Below, piece after piece: positions 41,128 through 50,053 of a stretch of 64,000 bases of DNA. Source of the DNA: Dryocola sp051307055 (GTDB taxonomy: Bacteria > Pseudomonadota > Gammaproteobacteria > Enterobacterales > Enterobacteriaceae). The stretch lies in the NCBI RefSeq assembly GCF_051307055.1, contig NZ_CP149994.1:3286001-3350000 (forward strand), read 5' to 3'. The notes beneath the pieces were generated by a model that saw only the letters and a list, made by a program, of their open reading frames with translations, made no database searches and was not told where the DNA came from. The position numbers and the translations under genes were made by a program. Numbering within the stretch: position 1 is the first letter of the stretch; every line of letters begins with the position of its first letter.

Positions 41128-43755
41128 TTAGAGTTTAGCCGCAACCCAGGCTTCCACGCCGGACAGCGCGCCAGGCAAGGCAGCCGCATCTGTACCACCC
41201 GCCTGAGCCATGTCCGGACGACCGCCGCCCTTGCCTCCGACCTGCTGTGCAACCATTCCCACCAGCTCCCCCGCCTTCACGCGGTCAGTCACATCTTTGG
41301 AAACGCCAGCAATCAGAGAAACCTTACCTTCCGACACGGTGGCCAGAACGATTACCGCTGAGCCAAGCTGATTTTTCAGATCGTCGACCATGGTACGCAA
41401 CATCTTCGGTTCAACGTTGTCCAGCTCGCTTACCAGCAGCTTCACACCTTTCACTGCTACTGCCTTGCTGGAAAGATTTGCGCTCTCCTGCGAAGCCTGC
41501 TGCTCTTTTAGCTGCTGCAGCTCTTTTTCAAGCTGACGGGTACGCTCCAGCACGGAACGCACTTTGTCGTTGAGATTCTGGCTGTCGCCTTTAAGCAGCT
41601 GAGCAATATCATGCAGCTGGTCGCTCTGCGTATGCACAATAGCCAGAGCGCCTGCCCCCGTAACCGCCTCAATACGGCGTACGCCGGCAGCAGTCCCTGA
41701 TTCCGCCACGATGCGGAACAGGCCGATATCACCGGTACGGCTGGCGTGAGTGCCGCCACACAGCTCGGTTGAGAAATCGCCCATGCTCAACACACGCACA
41801 TGGTCATCATATTTCTCGCCAAACAGCGCCATCGCCCCCTTCGCTTTCGCCGCTTCGAGATCCATGACGTTGGTCTCGATCGGCAGATTGCGACGGATCT
41901 GGGCGTTAACGATATCTTCAACCGCGCGAACTTCACCCGGCTTCATCGCTTCAAAATGGGAGAAATCGAAGCGCAGGCCTTTATCGTTTACCAGCGAGCC
42001 TTTCTGAGCCACATGCGTGCCCAGAACCTGACGCAGCGCCGCGTGCAGCAGGTGCGTTGCAGAGTGGTTCAGACGAATGCGAGCGCGACGCCCCTCATCC
42101 ACCTCAGCCTTCACGCTGTCGCCAACTTTCAGCACGCCGCAGACCAGCTTGCCCAGATGACCAATTGCCTGGCCATATTTCTGAGTATCGCTAACGGCGA
42201 AGTCGATCCCGTTACCTTTGATTGCGCCTTTATCGCCAACCTGGCCGCCGGATTCGCCGTAGAACGGCGTCTCGTTCAGCACAACCACCGCTTCCTGACC
42301 GGCCGCTACCTGCTCAACGGCTTTGCCGTCAACAAACAGCGCGGTCACTTTTGCGTTCAGATCGAGATGATCGTAGCCTTTAAAGGCCGAAGCGGAATCC
42401 ACGCGGATCATACTGTTGTAGTCGGCGCCGAAACCGCTGGACTCGCGCGCGCGGCGGCGCTGCTCTTCCATTGCGGCTTCAAAACCGGCTTCGTCTACTT
42501 TCAGGTTTCGCTCGCGGCAAACGTCAGCCGTCAGATCGACCGGGAAGCCGTAGGTGTCATACAGACGGAAAGCAGTTTCGCCATCCAGGGTATCGCCCTT
42601 CAGGTTTGCCAGTTCTTCATCCAGCAGCGCCAGACCGCGCTCCAGGGTACGGGCAAACTGCTCTTCTTCCGTTTTCAGAACCTGTTCAACCAGCGCCTGC
42701 TGAGCTTTCAGTTCATCGCCGGCAGAACCCATAACCTCAACCAGCGGGCCGACCAGCTTGTAGAAGAAGGTCTCTTTCGCGCCCAGCATATTGCCGTGGC
42801 GGATTGCGCGACGAATGATACGACGCAGAACGTAACCGCGGCCTTCGTTAGACGGCGTAACGCCATCCGCAACGAGGAAGGCGCAAGAGCGAATATGATC
42901 GGCAATAACGCGCAGGGATTTGCTGGCCAGATCCGTAGCGCCGGTCACTCTGGCAACGGACTGGATCAGCTTGCTGAACAGATCGATTTCGTAGTTGGAG
43001 TTAACGTGCTGCAGAACGGCAGCAATTCGCTCCAGGCCCATACCGGTATCAACCGACGGTTTTGGCAGCGGCAGCATAGTGCCATCCTGCTGACGGTTGA
43101 ACTGCATGAAGACGATGTTCCAGATTTCGATATAACGGTCGCCATCTTCTTCGGCGCTGCCCGGAGGGCCGCCCCAGATGTGATCGCCATGATCGAAGAA
43201 AATTTCGGTGCACGGGCCGCAAGGACCGGTATCGCCCATCTGCCAGAAGTTGTCAGATGCGTAGGCCGCCCCTTTATTATCGCCAATGCGAATAATGCGC
43301 TCACGCGGAACGCCAACTTCTTTTTCCCAGATTTCAAAGGCTTCGTCGTCGGTTTCGTAGACGGTCACCCACAGACGATCTTTTGGCAGATTGAACCATT
43401 GTTCACCGGTCAATAATTCCCAGGCGAAGTTGATAGCGTCGTGTTTGAAGTAGTCACCGAAGCTGAAGTTACCCAGCATTTCGAAGAAAGTATGGTGACG
43501 TGCGGTGTAACCGACATTTTCCAGATCGTTGTGTTTACCGCCCGCGCGCACGCAACGCTGAGACGTTGTGGCACGGGAGTAGTTACGCTTATCGAGGCCC
43601 AGGAAAACATCCTTGAACTGGTTCATCCCGGCGTTGGTAAACAGCAAAGTCGGATCGTTATTCGGAACCAGGGAACTGCTCGCTACAACCTGGTGGCCTT
43701 TACTATGGAAAAAATCGAGAAACGCCTGACGGATCTCAGCGGTGCTCTTGCTCAT
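41128..43755 (-). CDS. alaS: Alanyl-tRNA synthetase
   Basis: AlaS charges tRNA-Ala. The 875-residue enzyme has the class II catalytic core (about 1-240), the tRNA-recognition region, the editing domain with HSATHLLHAALRQVLGTH and the Cys/His zinc set including CGGTHASRTGD, and a C-Ala domain (about 765-875). E. coli AlaS has 876. The end GVEAWVAAKL is complete. Confidence 0.97.
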   Translation of the reverse strand: MSKSTAEIRQAFLDFFHSKGHQVVASSSLVPNNDPTLLFTNAGMNQFKDVFLGLDKRNYSRATTSQRCVRAGGKHNDLENVGYTARHHTFFEMLGNFSFGDYFKHDAINFAWELLTGEQWFNLPKDRLWVTVYETDDEAFEIWEKEVGVPRERIIRIGDNKGAAYASDNFWQMGDTGPCGPCTEIFFDHGDHIWGGPPGSAEEDGDRYIEIWNIVFMQFNRQQDGTMLPLPKPSVDTGMGLERIAAVLQHVNSNYEIDLFSKLIQSVARVTGATDLASKSLRVIADHIRSCAFLVADGVTPSNEGRGYVLRRIIRRAIRHGNMLGAKETFFYKLVGPLVEVMGSAGDELKAQQALVEQVLKTEEEQFARTLERGLALLDEELANLKGDTLDGETAFRLYDTYGFPVDLTADVCRERNLKVDEAGFEAAMEEQRRRARESSGFGADYNSMIRVDSASAFKGYDHLDLNAKVTALFVDGKAVEQVAAGQEAVVVLNETPFYGESGGQVGDKGAIKGNGIDFAVSDTQKYGQAIGHLGKLVCGVLKVGDSVKAEVDEGRRARIRLNHSATHLLHAALRQVLGTHVAQKGSLVNDKGLRFDFSHFEAMKPGEVRAVEDIVNAQIRRNLPIETNVMDLEAAKAKGAMALFGEKYDDHVRVLSMGDFSTELCGGTHASRTGDIGLFRIVAESGTAAGVRRIEAVTGAGALAIVHTQSDQLHDIAQLLKGDSQNLNDKVRSVLERTRQLEKELQQLKEQQASQESANLSSKAVAVKGVKLLVSELDNVEPKMLRTMVDDLKNQLGSAVIVLATVSEGKVSLIAGVSKDVTDRVKAGELVGMVAQQVGGKGGGRPDMAQAGGTDAAALPGALSGVEAWVAAKL

Positions 43756-43894
43756 AATTATCCTGAAATCAAGCTAACGAGGAGTTGTAAACCAGACATC
43801 ACCCGCAGCGATGCTGAAGTGATGACCAGTTTACCTGGAAAAAAGTGGGAATAAGATAAGTTTTCTTACCGGGGAAGTAAAATCCCGTATGAGC
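43756..43894. other. recX-alaS intergenic region
   Basis: 139 bp with the alaS promoter and the end of recX. I see no terminator or gene. Confidence 0.4.
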
Positions 43895-44407
43895 CTAATC
43901 GGCAAAATTTCGGTAGATGCCCTGGATATCTTCCATAAAGAAGCCACGATACAGAAGAAAACGCTGCACTCTGGCACGCTCTTTCCACTCCGTCGGCAGC
44001 GGCTCACCGAACTTTCTTTCCGCCATTTCACGCGCTATCGCCTGCCAGTCTATTTCGCAATCCATCATGGCGGCTTCACCCGTGGCCCGGTCGATACCTT
44101 TTTGCTGCAGCTCCTGGCGAATACGCTGCGGTCCGTAACCTTTACGGCTGCGGCTGGCGATAAAACGAGCGGCGAACTGGGCATCATCCAGCCAGCGATG
44201 TTCATAACACCAGGCAATGACCTTTTCAATATCTTCAGGGGTAAAGGAAGGCCGATCTTGACTGTTGCTGCCAGGAAAAGTGGGTACAGCGGTTAGCTTG
44301 CGGCGGAGTTCATGTTCGCTGTGGTCGCGCATAGCGAGGATACGGGTGGCTTTGTCCAGCAAACGGGCATAGGCGTTGCGGCGGGGAGCTGAGCTTGATT
44401 CGGACAT
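43895..44407 (-). CDS. recX: Regulatory protein RecX
   Basis: RecX binds RecA filaments and limits their activity. The 170-residue helical protein matches the E. coli RecX arrangement (166 residues): the helical repeat segments LLDKATRILAMRDHSEHELRR, CYEHRWLDDAQFAARFI and SRKGYGPQRIRQELQQKGID are clear. It is downstream of recA past a partial terminator. Confidence 0.94.
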   Translation of the reverse strand: MSESSSAPRRNAYARLLDKATRILAMRDHSEHELRRKLTAVPTFPGSNSQDRPSFTPEDIEKVIAWCYEHRWLDDAQFAARFIASRSRKGYGPQRIRQELQQKGIDRATGEAAMMDCEIDWQAIAREMAERKFGEPLPTEWKERARVQRFLLYRGFFMEDIQGIYRNFAD

Positions 44408-44459
44408 AACAGATGACCTGTTAAGAAGAATAAGATAAATAGGTTAAAGCAGAAATAAG

Positions 44460-44483
44460 CAGGGGCTGCCGTGGCAACCCCTG
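44460..44483 (-). terminator. Partial terminator between recA and recX
   Basis: CAGGGGCTGCC (44460-44470) and GGCAACCCCTG (44473-44483) pair with one G-U wobble. The T tract is weak, which fits the known low read-through from recA into recX. Confidence 0.65.
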
Positions 44484-44490
44484 TTGAAAA

Positions 44491-45555
44491 TCAGAACTCT
44501 TCGTTGGATTCAGCGGTATCTTTATCGTGATCGTCAACGGTAAAGTCCGGCGTAGCGTCCTGATTATTGAGCAGCATTTCGCGTAGTTTCTTCTCGATTT
44601 CTACGGACATTGGCTTGTTCTCTTTCAGGAAGTTACTGGCGTTGGCTTTACCCTGGCCAATTTTCTCGCCGTTATAGCTATACCATGCGCCCGCTTTTTC
44701 AATCAGCTTGTGCTTCACGCCCAGGTCAACCAGCTCACCGTAGAAGTTGATGCCTTCGCCATACATGATCTGGAACTCAGCCTGCTTGAACGGCGCAGCA
44801 ATTTTGTTTTTGACCACTTTAACGCGGGTTTCGCTACCTACGACGTTATCGCCATCTTTCACCGCACCGATACGACGAATATCAAGGCGGACAGACGCAT
44901 AGAACTTCAGCGCGTTACCACCGGTGGTGGTTTCCGGGTTACCGAACATCACCCCGATCTTCATACGGATCTGGTTGATGAAGATAAGCAGCGTGTTGGA
45001 CTGCTTCAGGTTACCGGCCAGCTTACGCATCGCCTGGCTCATCATACGTGCCGCAAGGCCCATATGAGAGTCGCCGATTTCGCCTTCGATTTCCGCTTTC
45101 GGCGTCAGCGCCGCAACGGAGTCAACGATAATAACGTCTACTGCGCCGGAGCGCGCCAGCGCGTCACAGATTTCCAGGGCCTGTTCGCCGGTATCCGGCT
45201 GTGAACACAGCAGGTTGTCGATATCAACGCCAAGCTTCTTGGCATAAACCGGGTCCAGCGCGTGTTCAGCGTCGATAAACGCACAGGTTTTACCTTCACG
45301 TTGTGCAGCACCGATAACCTGCAGGGTTAAGGTCGTTTTACCTGACGATTCTGGTCCATAGATTTCAACGATACGGCCCATTGGCAGACCACCGGCCCCC
45401 AGAGCGATATCCAGTGACAGTGAACCGGTGGAGATCGTTTCGACATCCATGGTACGGTCTTCACCCAGACGCATGATGGAGCCTTTGCCGAATTGTTTTT
45501 CAATCTGGCCCAGCGCTGCCGCTAACGCCTTCTGTTTGTTTTCGTCGATAGCCAT
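44491..45555 (-). CDS. recA: Recombinase RecA
   Basis: RecA drives homologous recombination and triggers LexA cleavage. The ATG at 45555 (MAIDENKQKALAAALGQIEK) gives 354 residues, the family length; the frame from 45570 adds five residues over the RBS. Walker A GPESSGKTT, the L1/L2 loops (IGVMFGNPETTTGGN), and the acidic C-terminus (DDHDKDTAESNEEF) are present. A LexA box lies 74 bp upstream. Confidence 0.98.
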   Translation of the reverse strand: MAIDENKQKALAAALGQIEKQFGKGSIMRLGEDRTMDVETISTGSLSLDIALGAGGLPMGRIVEIYGPESSGKTTLTLQVIGAAQREGKTCAFIDAEHALDPVYAKKLGVDIDNLLCSQPDTGEQALEICDALARSGAVDVIIVDSVAALTPKAEIEGEIGDSHMGLAARMMSQAMRKLAGNLKQSNTLLIFINQIRMKIGVMFGNPETTTGGNALKFYASVRLDIRRIGAVKDGDNVVGSETRVKVVKNKIAAPFKQAEFQIMYGEGINFYGELVDLGVKHKLIEKAGAWYSYNGEKIGQGKANASNFLKENKPMSVEIEKKLREMLLNNQDATPDFTVDDHDKDTAESNEEF

Positions 45556-45628
45556 TTTTACTCCTGTCATGCAGGTGAATCACGAATGCGTCACGCTGCG
45601 TTCTTAATACGATTTGTTGAGCCAATTA

Positions 45629-45648
45629 TACTGTATAGTCATACAGTA
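45629..45648. promoter_or_regulatory. LexA (SOS) box of recA
   Basis: TACTGTATAGTCATACAGTA is a perfect-arm SOS operator (CTGT-N8-ACAG). It overlaps the stop codon of pncC (45639-45641). Confidence 0.95.
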
Positions 45649-46148
45649 TCAAGCTTATTTTTTAGAAATTCATCCCACAGGGTTTGCAGAGCATATTCAG
45701 TAGATTTGCGCCTGATTGTCTCGCGGTCGCCTGCAAAAAGCTGATGATGGGCAACGGTGCCATCCTGCTTTGAAGCAAAGCCGAACCACACGGTGCCGAC
45801 GGGTTTTTCCTCGCTGCCGCCATTGGGCCCAGCTATGCCGCTAACCGAAATAGCATAGTCTGCACCCGCCGCACAGAGCGCGCCTTGCGCCATTTCCCGC
45901 ACTACCGCTTCGCTCACCGCGCCATACGTTTCCAGCGTGTCGTTCCCGACGCCGATCATCTGATGTTTGGCATCATTACTGTAGGTAACAAAACCGCGTT
46001 CAAACCAGGCGGAACTGCCCGAAATATCGGTAATGACTTTGGCTATCCACCCGCCCGTACAGGATTCTGCCGTGGTGACAGTGGCCTCCAGACGTCCAAG
46101 CGCCTCACCCACCTGATGACTTAACTGACGCAACGTGTTGTCTGTCAT
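45639..46148 (-). CDS. pncC: Nicotinamide-nucleotide amidase (CinA C-terminal type)
   Basis: PncC deamidates NMN to NaMN in the pyridine nucleotide cycle. The ATG at 46148 (MTDNTLRQLSHQVGEALG) gives 169 residues, close to E. coli PncC (165); the 46175 start lacks an RBS. The catalytic region TTAESCTGGWIAKVITDISG and ISVSGIAGPNGGSEEKPVGT are intact. Its last codons and the TGA lie inside the recA LexA box. Confidence 0.93.
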   Translation of the reverse strand: MTDNTLRQLSHQVGEALGRLEATVTTAESCTGGWIAKVITDISGSSAWFERGFVTYSNDAKHQMIGVGNDTLETYGAVSEAVVREMAQGALCAAGADYAISVSGIAGPNGGSEEKPVGTVWFGFASKQDGTVAHHQLFAGDRETIRRKSTEYALQTLWDEFLKNKLDTV

Positions 46149-46248
46149 GGCTTGCTCCGATTGTAAACCCCTCACAAAATATTACGATAGCACTTTACCG
46201 CGCTTTCAGGGGCTTACATCGCAAACCTCGGGATGGATTCCAGAAATG

Positions 46249-46271
46249 AAAAAGGCCAGCATACGCTGGCC
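46249..46271 (-). terminator. Terminator of the zinc ABC operon
   Basis: GGCCAGC (46254-46260) and GCTGGCC (46265-46271) pair around a 4-base loop and on the minus strand are followed by TTTTTCATTTC. Confidence 0.85.
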
Positions 46272-46278
46272 GAAGGGA

Positions 46279-47157
46279 TTATTTCATGCTGCCGGCGATA
46301 GTTTCCACATTATGCTTAAAAGCCATTTCATAAGTGCTGGCCGGTCCGCCAGCAGGCGATAAGGCTTCAGGATAAAGCTCCCCGCCCGGCTGTGCGCCGC
46401 TGGCTTTAGCAATCTGCTGCACAAGGCGCGGATCGGTCTGGTTCTCAATAAAATAGGTTTTAATATGCTGCTCTTTAAGCTGCTTAATTAAAGCAGCGAC
46501 ATCCGCGGCGCTGGCTTCTGCTTCCGTAGAAAACCCCACCGGCGCCAGGAAGGTTACGCCATAGGCCTTGCCAAAATATCCAAAGGCGTCATGGCTGGTC
46601 AGCACATGGCGGCGAGCTTTGGGAATGGCGGCAAAACGGGTTTTAGCCCAGCTATCAAGCAGCTTTAAGCGCGTGGCATATTCTGTTCCCGTCTTACGAA
46701 TCGCGGGCGCGTCTTCCGGGTCGACGGCTATTAGCGCCTTCATAATGTTATCAGCATAGATCGCCCCGTTTTCAGCGCTGTTCCATGCATGAGGATCGGT
46801 TATCGTTTTGCCATCTTCATTCATGCTGCGCGTATCTACGCCCTGCGAGGCCACTATCACTTTGCCTTTGTAGCCAGAGGCGCTCACCAGCCGATCCATC
46901 CACCCTTCCATGCCCAGCCCGCTGACGATAACGACATCCGCATGGCTTAAAGCCACGCTGTCTTTCGGCGAAGGTTCAAAGCTATGTGGGTCGCCATCCG
47001 GGCCGACCAGGCTTGTGACGGTCACGTGCTCGCCTCCCACCTGCTTCGCCATATCCGCCAGCACGGTAAAACTGGTTACCACATTCAAATTCTTCGCCAG
47101 TGCAGCCTGGCTGAAAATGGTCAGCATCAAAGACAGCGCTATTCCAGAACGTTTCAT
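46279..47157 (-). CDS. Zinc-type ABC transporter substrate-binding protein
   Basis: This is a cluster A-I periplasmic metal-binding protein of 292 residues with a signal peptide (MKRSGIALSLMLTIFSQAALA). The metal ligands appear as His in GDPHSFEPSPKD, His in DPHAWNSAENG and His in TSHDAFGYFGKAYGV, with Asp in ENQTDPRL. His at the third position is the zinc-type choice, whereas manganese or iron binders have Glu there. There is no His-rich loop like that of ZnuA. It overlaps the permease gene by 4 bp and is the last gene of a Zur-box operon. It is unrelated in position to znuABC. Confidence 0.85.
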   Translation of the reverse strand: MKRSGIALSLMLTIFSQAALAKNLNVVTSFTVLADMAKQVGGEHVTVTSLVGPDGDPHSFEPSPKDSVALSHADVVIVSGLGMEGWMDRLVSASGYKGKVIVASQGVDTRSMNEDGKTITDPHAWNSAENGAIYADNIMKALIAVDPEDAPAIRKTGTEYATRLKLLDSWAKTRFAAIPKARRHVLTSHDAFGYFGKAYGVTFLAPVGFSTEAEASAADVAALIKQLKEQHIKTYFIENQTDPRLVQQIAKASGAQPGGELYPEALSPAGGPASTYEMAFKHNVETIAGSMK

Positions 47158-48038
47158 TTAATCCCCTTATTGATTAATAGCCTGGCCCGGTATAAACCCC
47201 GGGTTAATTCACTACGTGGACCGAAAAGAATCGAGATAAAAAACGCGCCGCTGGCGGTCAGAACAATGGCCGGGCCGGCAGGAAGAGCGGCATAAAAAGA
47301 CCACGCCAGCCCGAGCCATGCGCAAAACAGGCCGCATAACACGGCGATCGCCATCGTGACCGGTAAAGTTTTTGCCCAGCAGCGGGCGGATACGGCAGGC
47401 AGCATCATTAAGCCCACGGACATCAAAGTGCCGAGGATCTGAAAGCCTGCAACCAGATTCAGCACCAGCAGAGCAAGAAATACGCCGTGCAGAAGATGGG
47501 GCGTCAGGCGGCTATTGACGCGCAAGAAGGCGCGATCGAAGGTTTCCATCACCAGGCCGCGGTATAGCAAGGCAAGCAGAATCAACGTGGCGCTGGCGAT
47601 AATGCCCACGAAGATCGTAGCCTGAGCGTCTACGGCGAGGATGGAACCAAAGAGCAAATGCAGCAGATCGACGCTGGATCCACGCAGTGAAATTAGCGTC
47701 ACCCCCAGCGCCAGCGATCCGAGATAGAAGCCGGCAAAACTTGCATCTTCCTTAAGATTGGTGCGGGCGCTCACCAGGCCCGAAGCCAGCGCAACTACGA
47801 CTCCAGCTACAAACCCGCCAATACCCATTGCCAGCAGCGACATGCCTGCCAGTAAATAGCCCACCGCTACGCCTGGCAAAATAGCGTGCGATAACGCATC
47901 CCCAACCAGGCTCATGCGCCGCAGCAAAAGAAAAATGCCCAGCGGGGCGGTACTCAGCGACAAAGCCAGGCACGCCACCAGCGCACGGCGCATAAAGCCG
48001 TAATCGACAAAGGGCGCAATTAAGAAGTGATAGATCAT
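47154..48038 (-). CDS. Metal ABC transporter permease (ZnuB/MntB family)
   Basis: This 294-residue integral membrane protein has eight or nine hydrophobic segments and the family-typical RRMSLVGDALSHAILPGVA (the Asp/His-containing first loop) and LLAILSVLMLPA-like (LMSVGLMMLPAVSARCWAK) segments. It pairs with the ATPase upstream and the binding protein downstream, each overlapping by 4 bp (ATGA). Confidence 0.88.
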   Translation of the reverse strand: MIYHFLIAPFVDYGFMRRALVACLALSLSTAPLGIFLLLRRMSLVGDALSHAILPGVAVGYLLAGMSLLAMGIGGFVAGVVVALASGLVSARTNLKEDASFAGFYLGSLALGVTLISLRGSSVDLLHLLFGSILAVDAQATIFVGIIASATLILLALLYRGLVMETFDRAFLRVNSRLTPHLLHGVFLALLVLNLVAGFQILGTLMSVGLMMLPAVSARCWAKTLPVTMAIAVLCGLFCAWLGLAWSFYAALPAGPAIVLTASGAFFISILFGPRSELTRGLYRARLLINKGIK

Positions 48039-48730
48039 GCGGATAACGCCATATTCAGGCTTGCAGATTGATAGTGAGGCAGGATCTCTGCGGCCCTGCC
48101 CCAGCGACAGGATTCCGGGCTGAGCAGCAAAACCTGAGGAAAATGGCGCTTTACTAAAGCGTTGTCATGCAACACTGCGATAACCGTTTTCCCGGCGTCA
48201 TGCATCTGACAGACCAGCTTCATCAGGAAGCTGCTGGTTTGCGCATCAACGCCGGTGAAGGGTTCATCCAGCAGAACCAGCGGCGCATTCTGCACAAGCA
48301 AGCGCGCAAAAAGCATGCGCTGAAACTGCCCGCCGGAAAGCGTTTCAATGGGCTGTCGATGAAGTTCACCCAGCCCGACGCGCTCGATGGCTTCACAAAC
48401 GCGCTGGCGATGCTGGCGGTTAAACCCAGAAAACAGGCCGCGCCCGGGCCAGTTGCCCATGCAGACCACATCATAAACTGTCGCGGGAAACTGGCGATCC
48501 ATCTCGGCAAGCTGCGGCAGCCAGGCGGCGCGGGGCGCGCAACCGCCCGCAAAAGAGATATGCCCGGATACCGGTGGTTGCAAGCGCAGCAGCGTTTTAA
48601 GGAGCGTGGACTTTCCGGTGCCATTGGCCCCGATAATCGCCGTCATACTGCCTGCGGCAAACGTACCGTTCAGGGGCTGGGTTACCGCTTTGCCGTGGTA
48701 GCCGGTAACAAGGTGTTCAAGGGTAATCAT
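48035..48730 (-). CDS. Metal ABC transporter ATPase
   Basis: The ATG at 48730 (MITLEHLVTGYHGKAVTQPL) gives 231 residues; a longer start at 48763 overlaps the upstream peptide gene in a less plausible way. Walker A is GANGTGKSTLL, the signature TLSGGQFQRMLFARLL and Walker B PLVLLDEPFTGVD. It belongs to the manganese/zinc ABC ATPase family. The start overlaps the stop of the 39-residue membrane peptide (ATGA). Confidence 0.88.
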   Translation of the reverse strand: MITLEHLVTGYHGKAVTQPLNGTFAAGSMTAIIGANGTGKSTLLKTLLRLQPPVSGHISFAGGCAPRAAWLPQLAEMDRQFPATVYDVVCMGNWPGRGLFSGFNRQHRQRVCEAIERVGLGELHRQPIETLSGGQFQRMLFARLLVQNAPLVLLDEPFTGVDAQTSSFLMKLVCQMHDAGKTVIAVLHDNALVKRHFPQVLLLSPESCRWGRAAEILPHYQSASLNMALSA

Positions 48731-48846
48731 GGCAGCGCTATCGCCCAAAGTATCATTAACCACAGAAGCGACAGCAGAAGCAGAACGACAACGAAGCGCA
48801 GCGGAGCTGACGCGGTAAATAAGGTGCGATCGGAAGAGACTGGCAT
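48727..48846 (-). CDS. 39-residue single-span membrane peptide heading the zinc operon
   Basis: This short gene was found by reading the minus strand: ATG at 48846-48844, TGA at 48729-48727. It encodes MPVSSDRTLFTASAPLRF followed by VVVLLLLSLLWLMILWAIAL, then P. The tail is one strong transmembrane helix after a short positively charged N-terminus. Its stop overlaps the ATPase start in an ATGA junction, and its start is 21 bp from the Zur box, so it is the first gene of the operon. The RBS is weak. It could be a small subunit or regulator of the transporter; it has no recognised family. Confidence 0.6.
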   Translation of the reverse strand: MPVSSDRTLFTASAPLRFVVVLLLLSLLWLMILWAIALP

Positions 48847-48866
48847 AACAGGCACTCAGGTTGCTT

Positions 48867-48881
48867 TGTTATAACATAACA
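48867..48881. promoter_or_regulatory. Zur box
   Basis: TGTTATAACATAACA has perfect TGTTAT/ATAACA arms and differs from the enterobacterial Zur core TGTTATANTATAACA at one position. It lies just before the 39-residue gene and predicts induction under zinc limitation. Confidence 0.75.
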
Positions 48882-48949
48882 TAAAGCACGCTGAGCGCAT
48901 TGTAAATTGCTGATTTACACTTCGTCTGTAACGAAGCGTGACGTACAAA

Positions 48950-48968
48950 AAAACGGGCCAACGGCCCG
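48950..48968 (-). terminator. Terminator of mltB
   Basis: CGGGCC (48954-48959) and GGCCCG (48963-48968) pair with a 3-base loop. On the minus strand a run of seven T follows. Confidence 0.85.
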
Positions 48969-48976
48969 CTATTCGT

Positions 48977-50053
48977 TTACTGCACGCGGGCCAGCGCCAC
49001 GGCCTGGCCCAGTTGCCATACTGCCATCGCATAATGGGTGCTGTGGTTATAGCGGGTGATGGCGTAAAAGTTTGGTAAGCCGTACCAGTACTGGTAACGG
49101 TCGCCCATATCCAGACGCAGTAGGCTGGCTTCCTGATGATTGCCCAACGAGCCCTGCGGGCTTAAACCAGACTGTTGCAGCGCAGAGACGGAATATTTTG
49201 TGTTGAAGCCGTTTGCCAGTCCCGGTACCTGGCCGGCAGCCGGCACCGCCACCAGATCCTCTTTCACCCAGCCATGTCCTTTGAAGTAATTCGCCACGCT
49301 GCCAATGGCGTCCTCCGGGTCCCACAGATTGATGTGGCCGTCGCCGTTGAAATCAACCGCGTATTCCTTAAAGGAGGATGGCATAAACTGACCGTATCCC
49401 ATCGCGCCCGCGAACGAGCCCTTCAGCGCCAGCGGGTCGTCGCCCTCGTTGCGCGCCATTAACAGGAAAGTTTCCAGCTCTCCGGAGAAATACTGAGCCC
49501 GGCGCGGATAGGCGAAGGAGAGCGTAGCCAGCGCGTCAAGGATCCTTGTTTTACCCATTACGCGGCCCCAGCGGGTTTCCACACCGATAATGCCTACGAT
49601 AATTTCTGGCGGCACGCCGTAGACCTGAAAAGCACGCTTGAGCGCGTCGTCATACTGGTTCCAGAACGCCACGCCGTTTTGCACATTATCCGGCGTGATG
49701 AATTTACCGCGATAGCGTAACCATGCACCGTTAGGCCCCGGAGGTGGGGCGGTGGTCGGCGCCTGCTGATCCATCAGGCGCAGCACATAATTGAGTTTTT
49801 TAGCCTGCGACAGCACTTCATGCAGCTGCTGGCGGTCAAAGCCGTGCTCGCTCACCATTTTATCGATAAATTTTTCGGCCTCGGCGTTATAGGCAAAGTC
49901 ACCTGTCTGCATAAAAACATTATGCTGCGGCTGCAGCAGAAAACCGCCGGAGGGCGTACCTGTCGTTTGCTGAGTCTGCGGCTCGTTTTTCGGCTTGCTG
50001 CTGCAGGCGGATAACAAAACAAGAAGTGAGAGTAAGGCGGCTTTATAACGCAT
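48977..50053 (-). CDS. mltB: Membrane-bound lytic murein transglycosylase B
   Basis: MltB cleaves peptidoglycan glycan strands to anhydromuropeptides. The 358-residue precursor is a lipoprotein (lipobox LLSACSS, lipidated Cys17). The catalytic Glu is in IIGVETRWGRVMGKTRI, and the substrate-groove segments GAMGYGQFMPSSFKEYAVD and DGHINLWDPEDAIGSVANYF are intact. E. coli MltB has 361 residues. In E. coli the srl operon lies next; here it is the adhesin. Confidence 0.94.
   Translation of the reverse strand: MRYKAALLSLLVLLSACSSKPKNEPQTQQTTGTPSGGFLLQPQHNVFMQTGDFAYNAEAEKFIDKMVSEHGFDRQQLHEVLSQAKKLNYVLRLMDQQAPTTAPPPGPNGAWLRYRGKFITPDNVQNGVAFWNQYDDALKRAFQVYGVPPEIIVGIIGVETRWGRVMGKTRILDALATLSFAYPRRAQYFSGELETFLLMARNEGDDPLALKGSFAGAMGYGQFMPSSFKEYAVDFNGDGHINLWDPEDAIGSVANYFKGHGWVKEDLVAVPAAGQVPGLANGFNTKYSVSALQQSGLSPQGSLGNHQEASLLRLDMGDRYQYWYGLPNFYAITRYNHSTHYAMAVWQLGQAVALARVQ

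Noticed and set aside
41800..43416. Plus-strand frame of 538 codons opposite alaS
   Set aside because: alaS is complete and conserved on the minus strand; the opposite frame has no recognisable protein pattern.
48167..48874. Plus-strand frame of 235 codons across the zinc ATPase and Zur box
   Set aside because: It covers the conserved ATPase in antisense and runs through the predicted promoter; no family signal.
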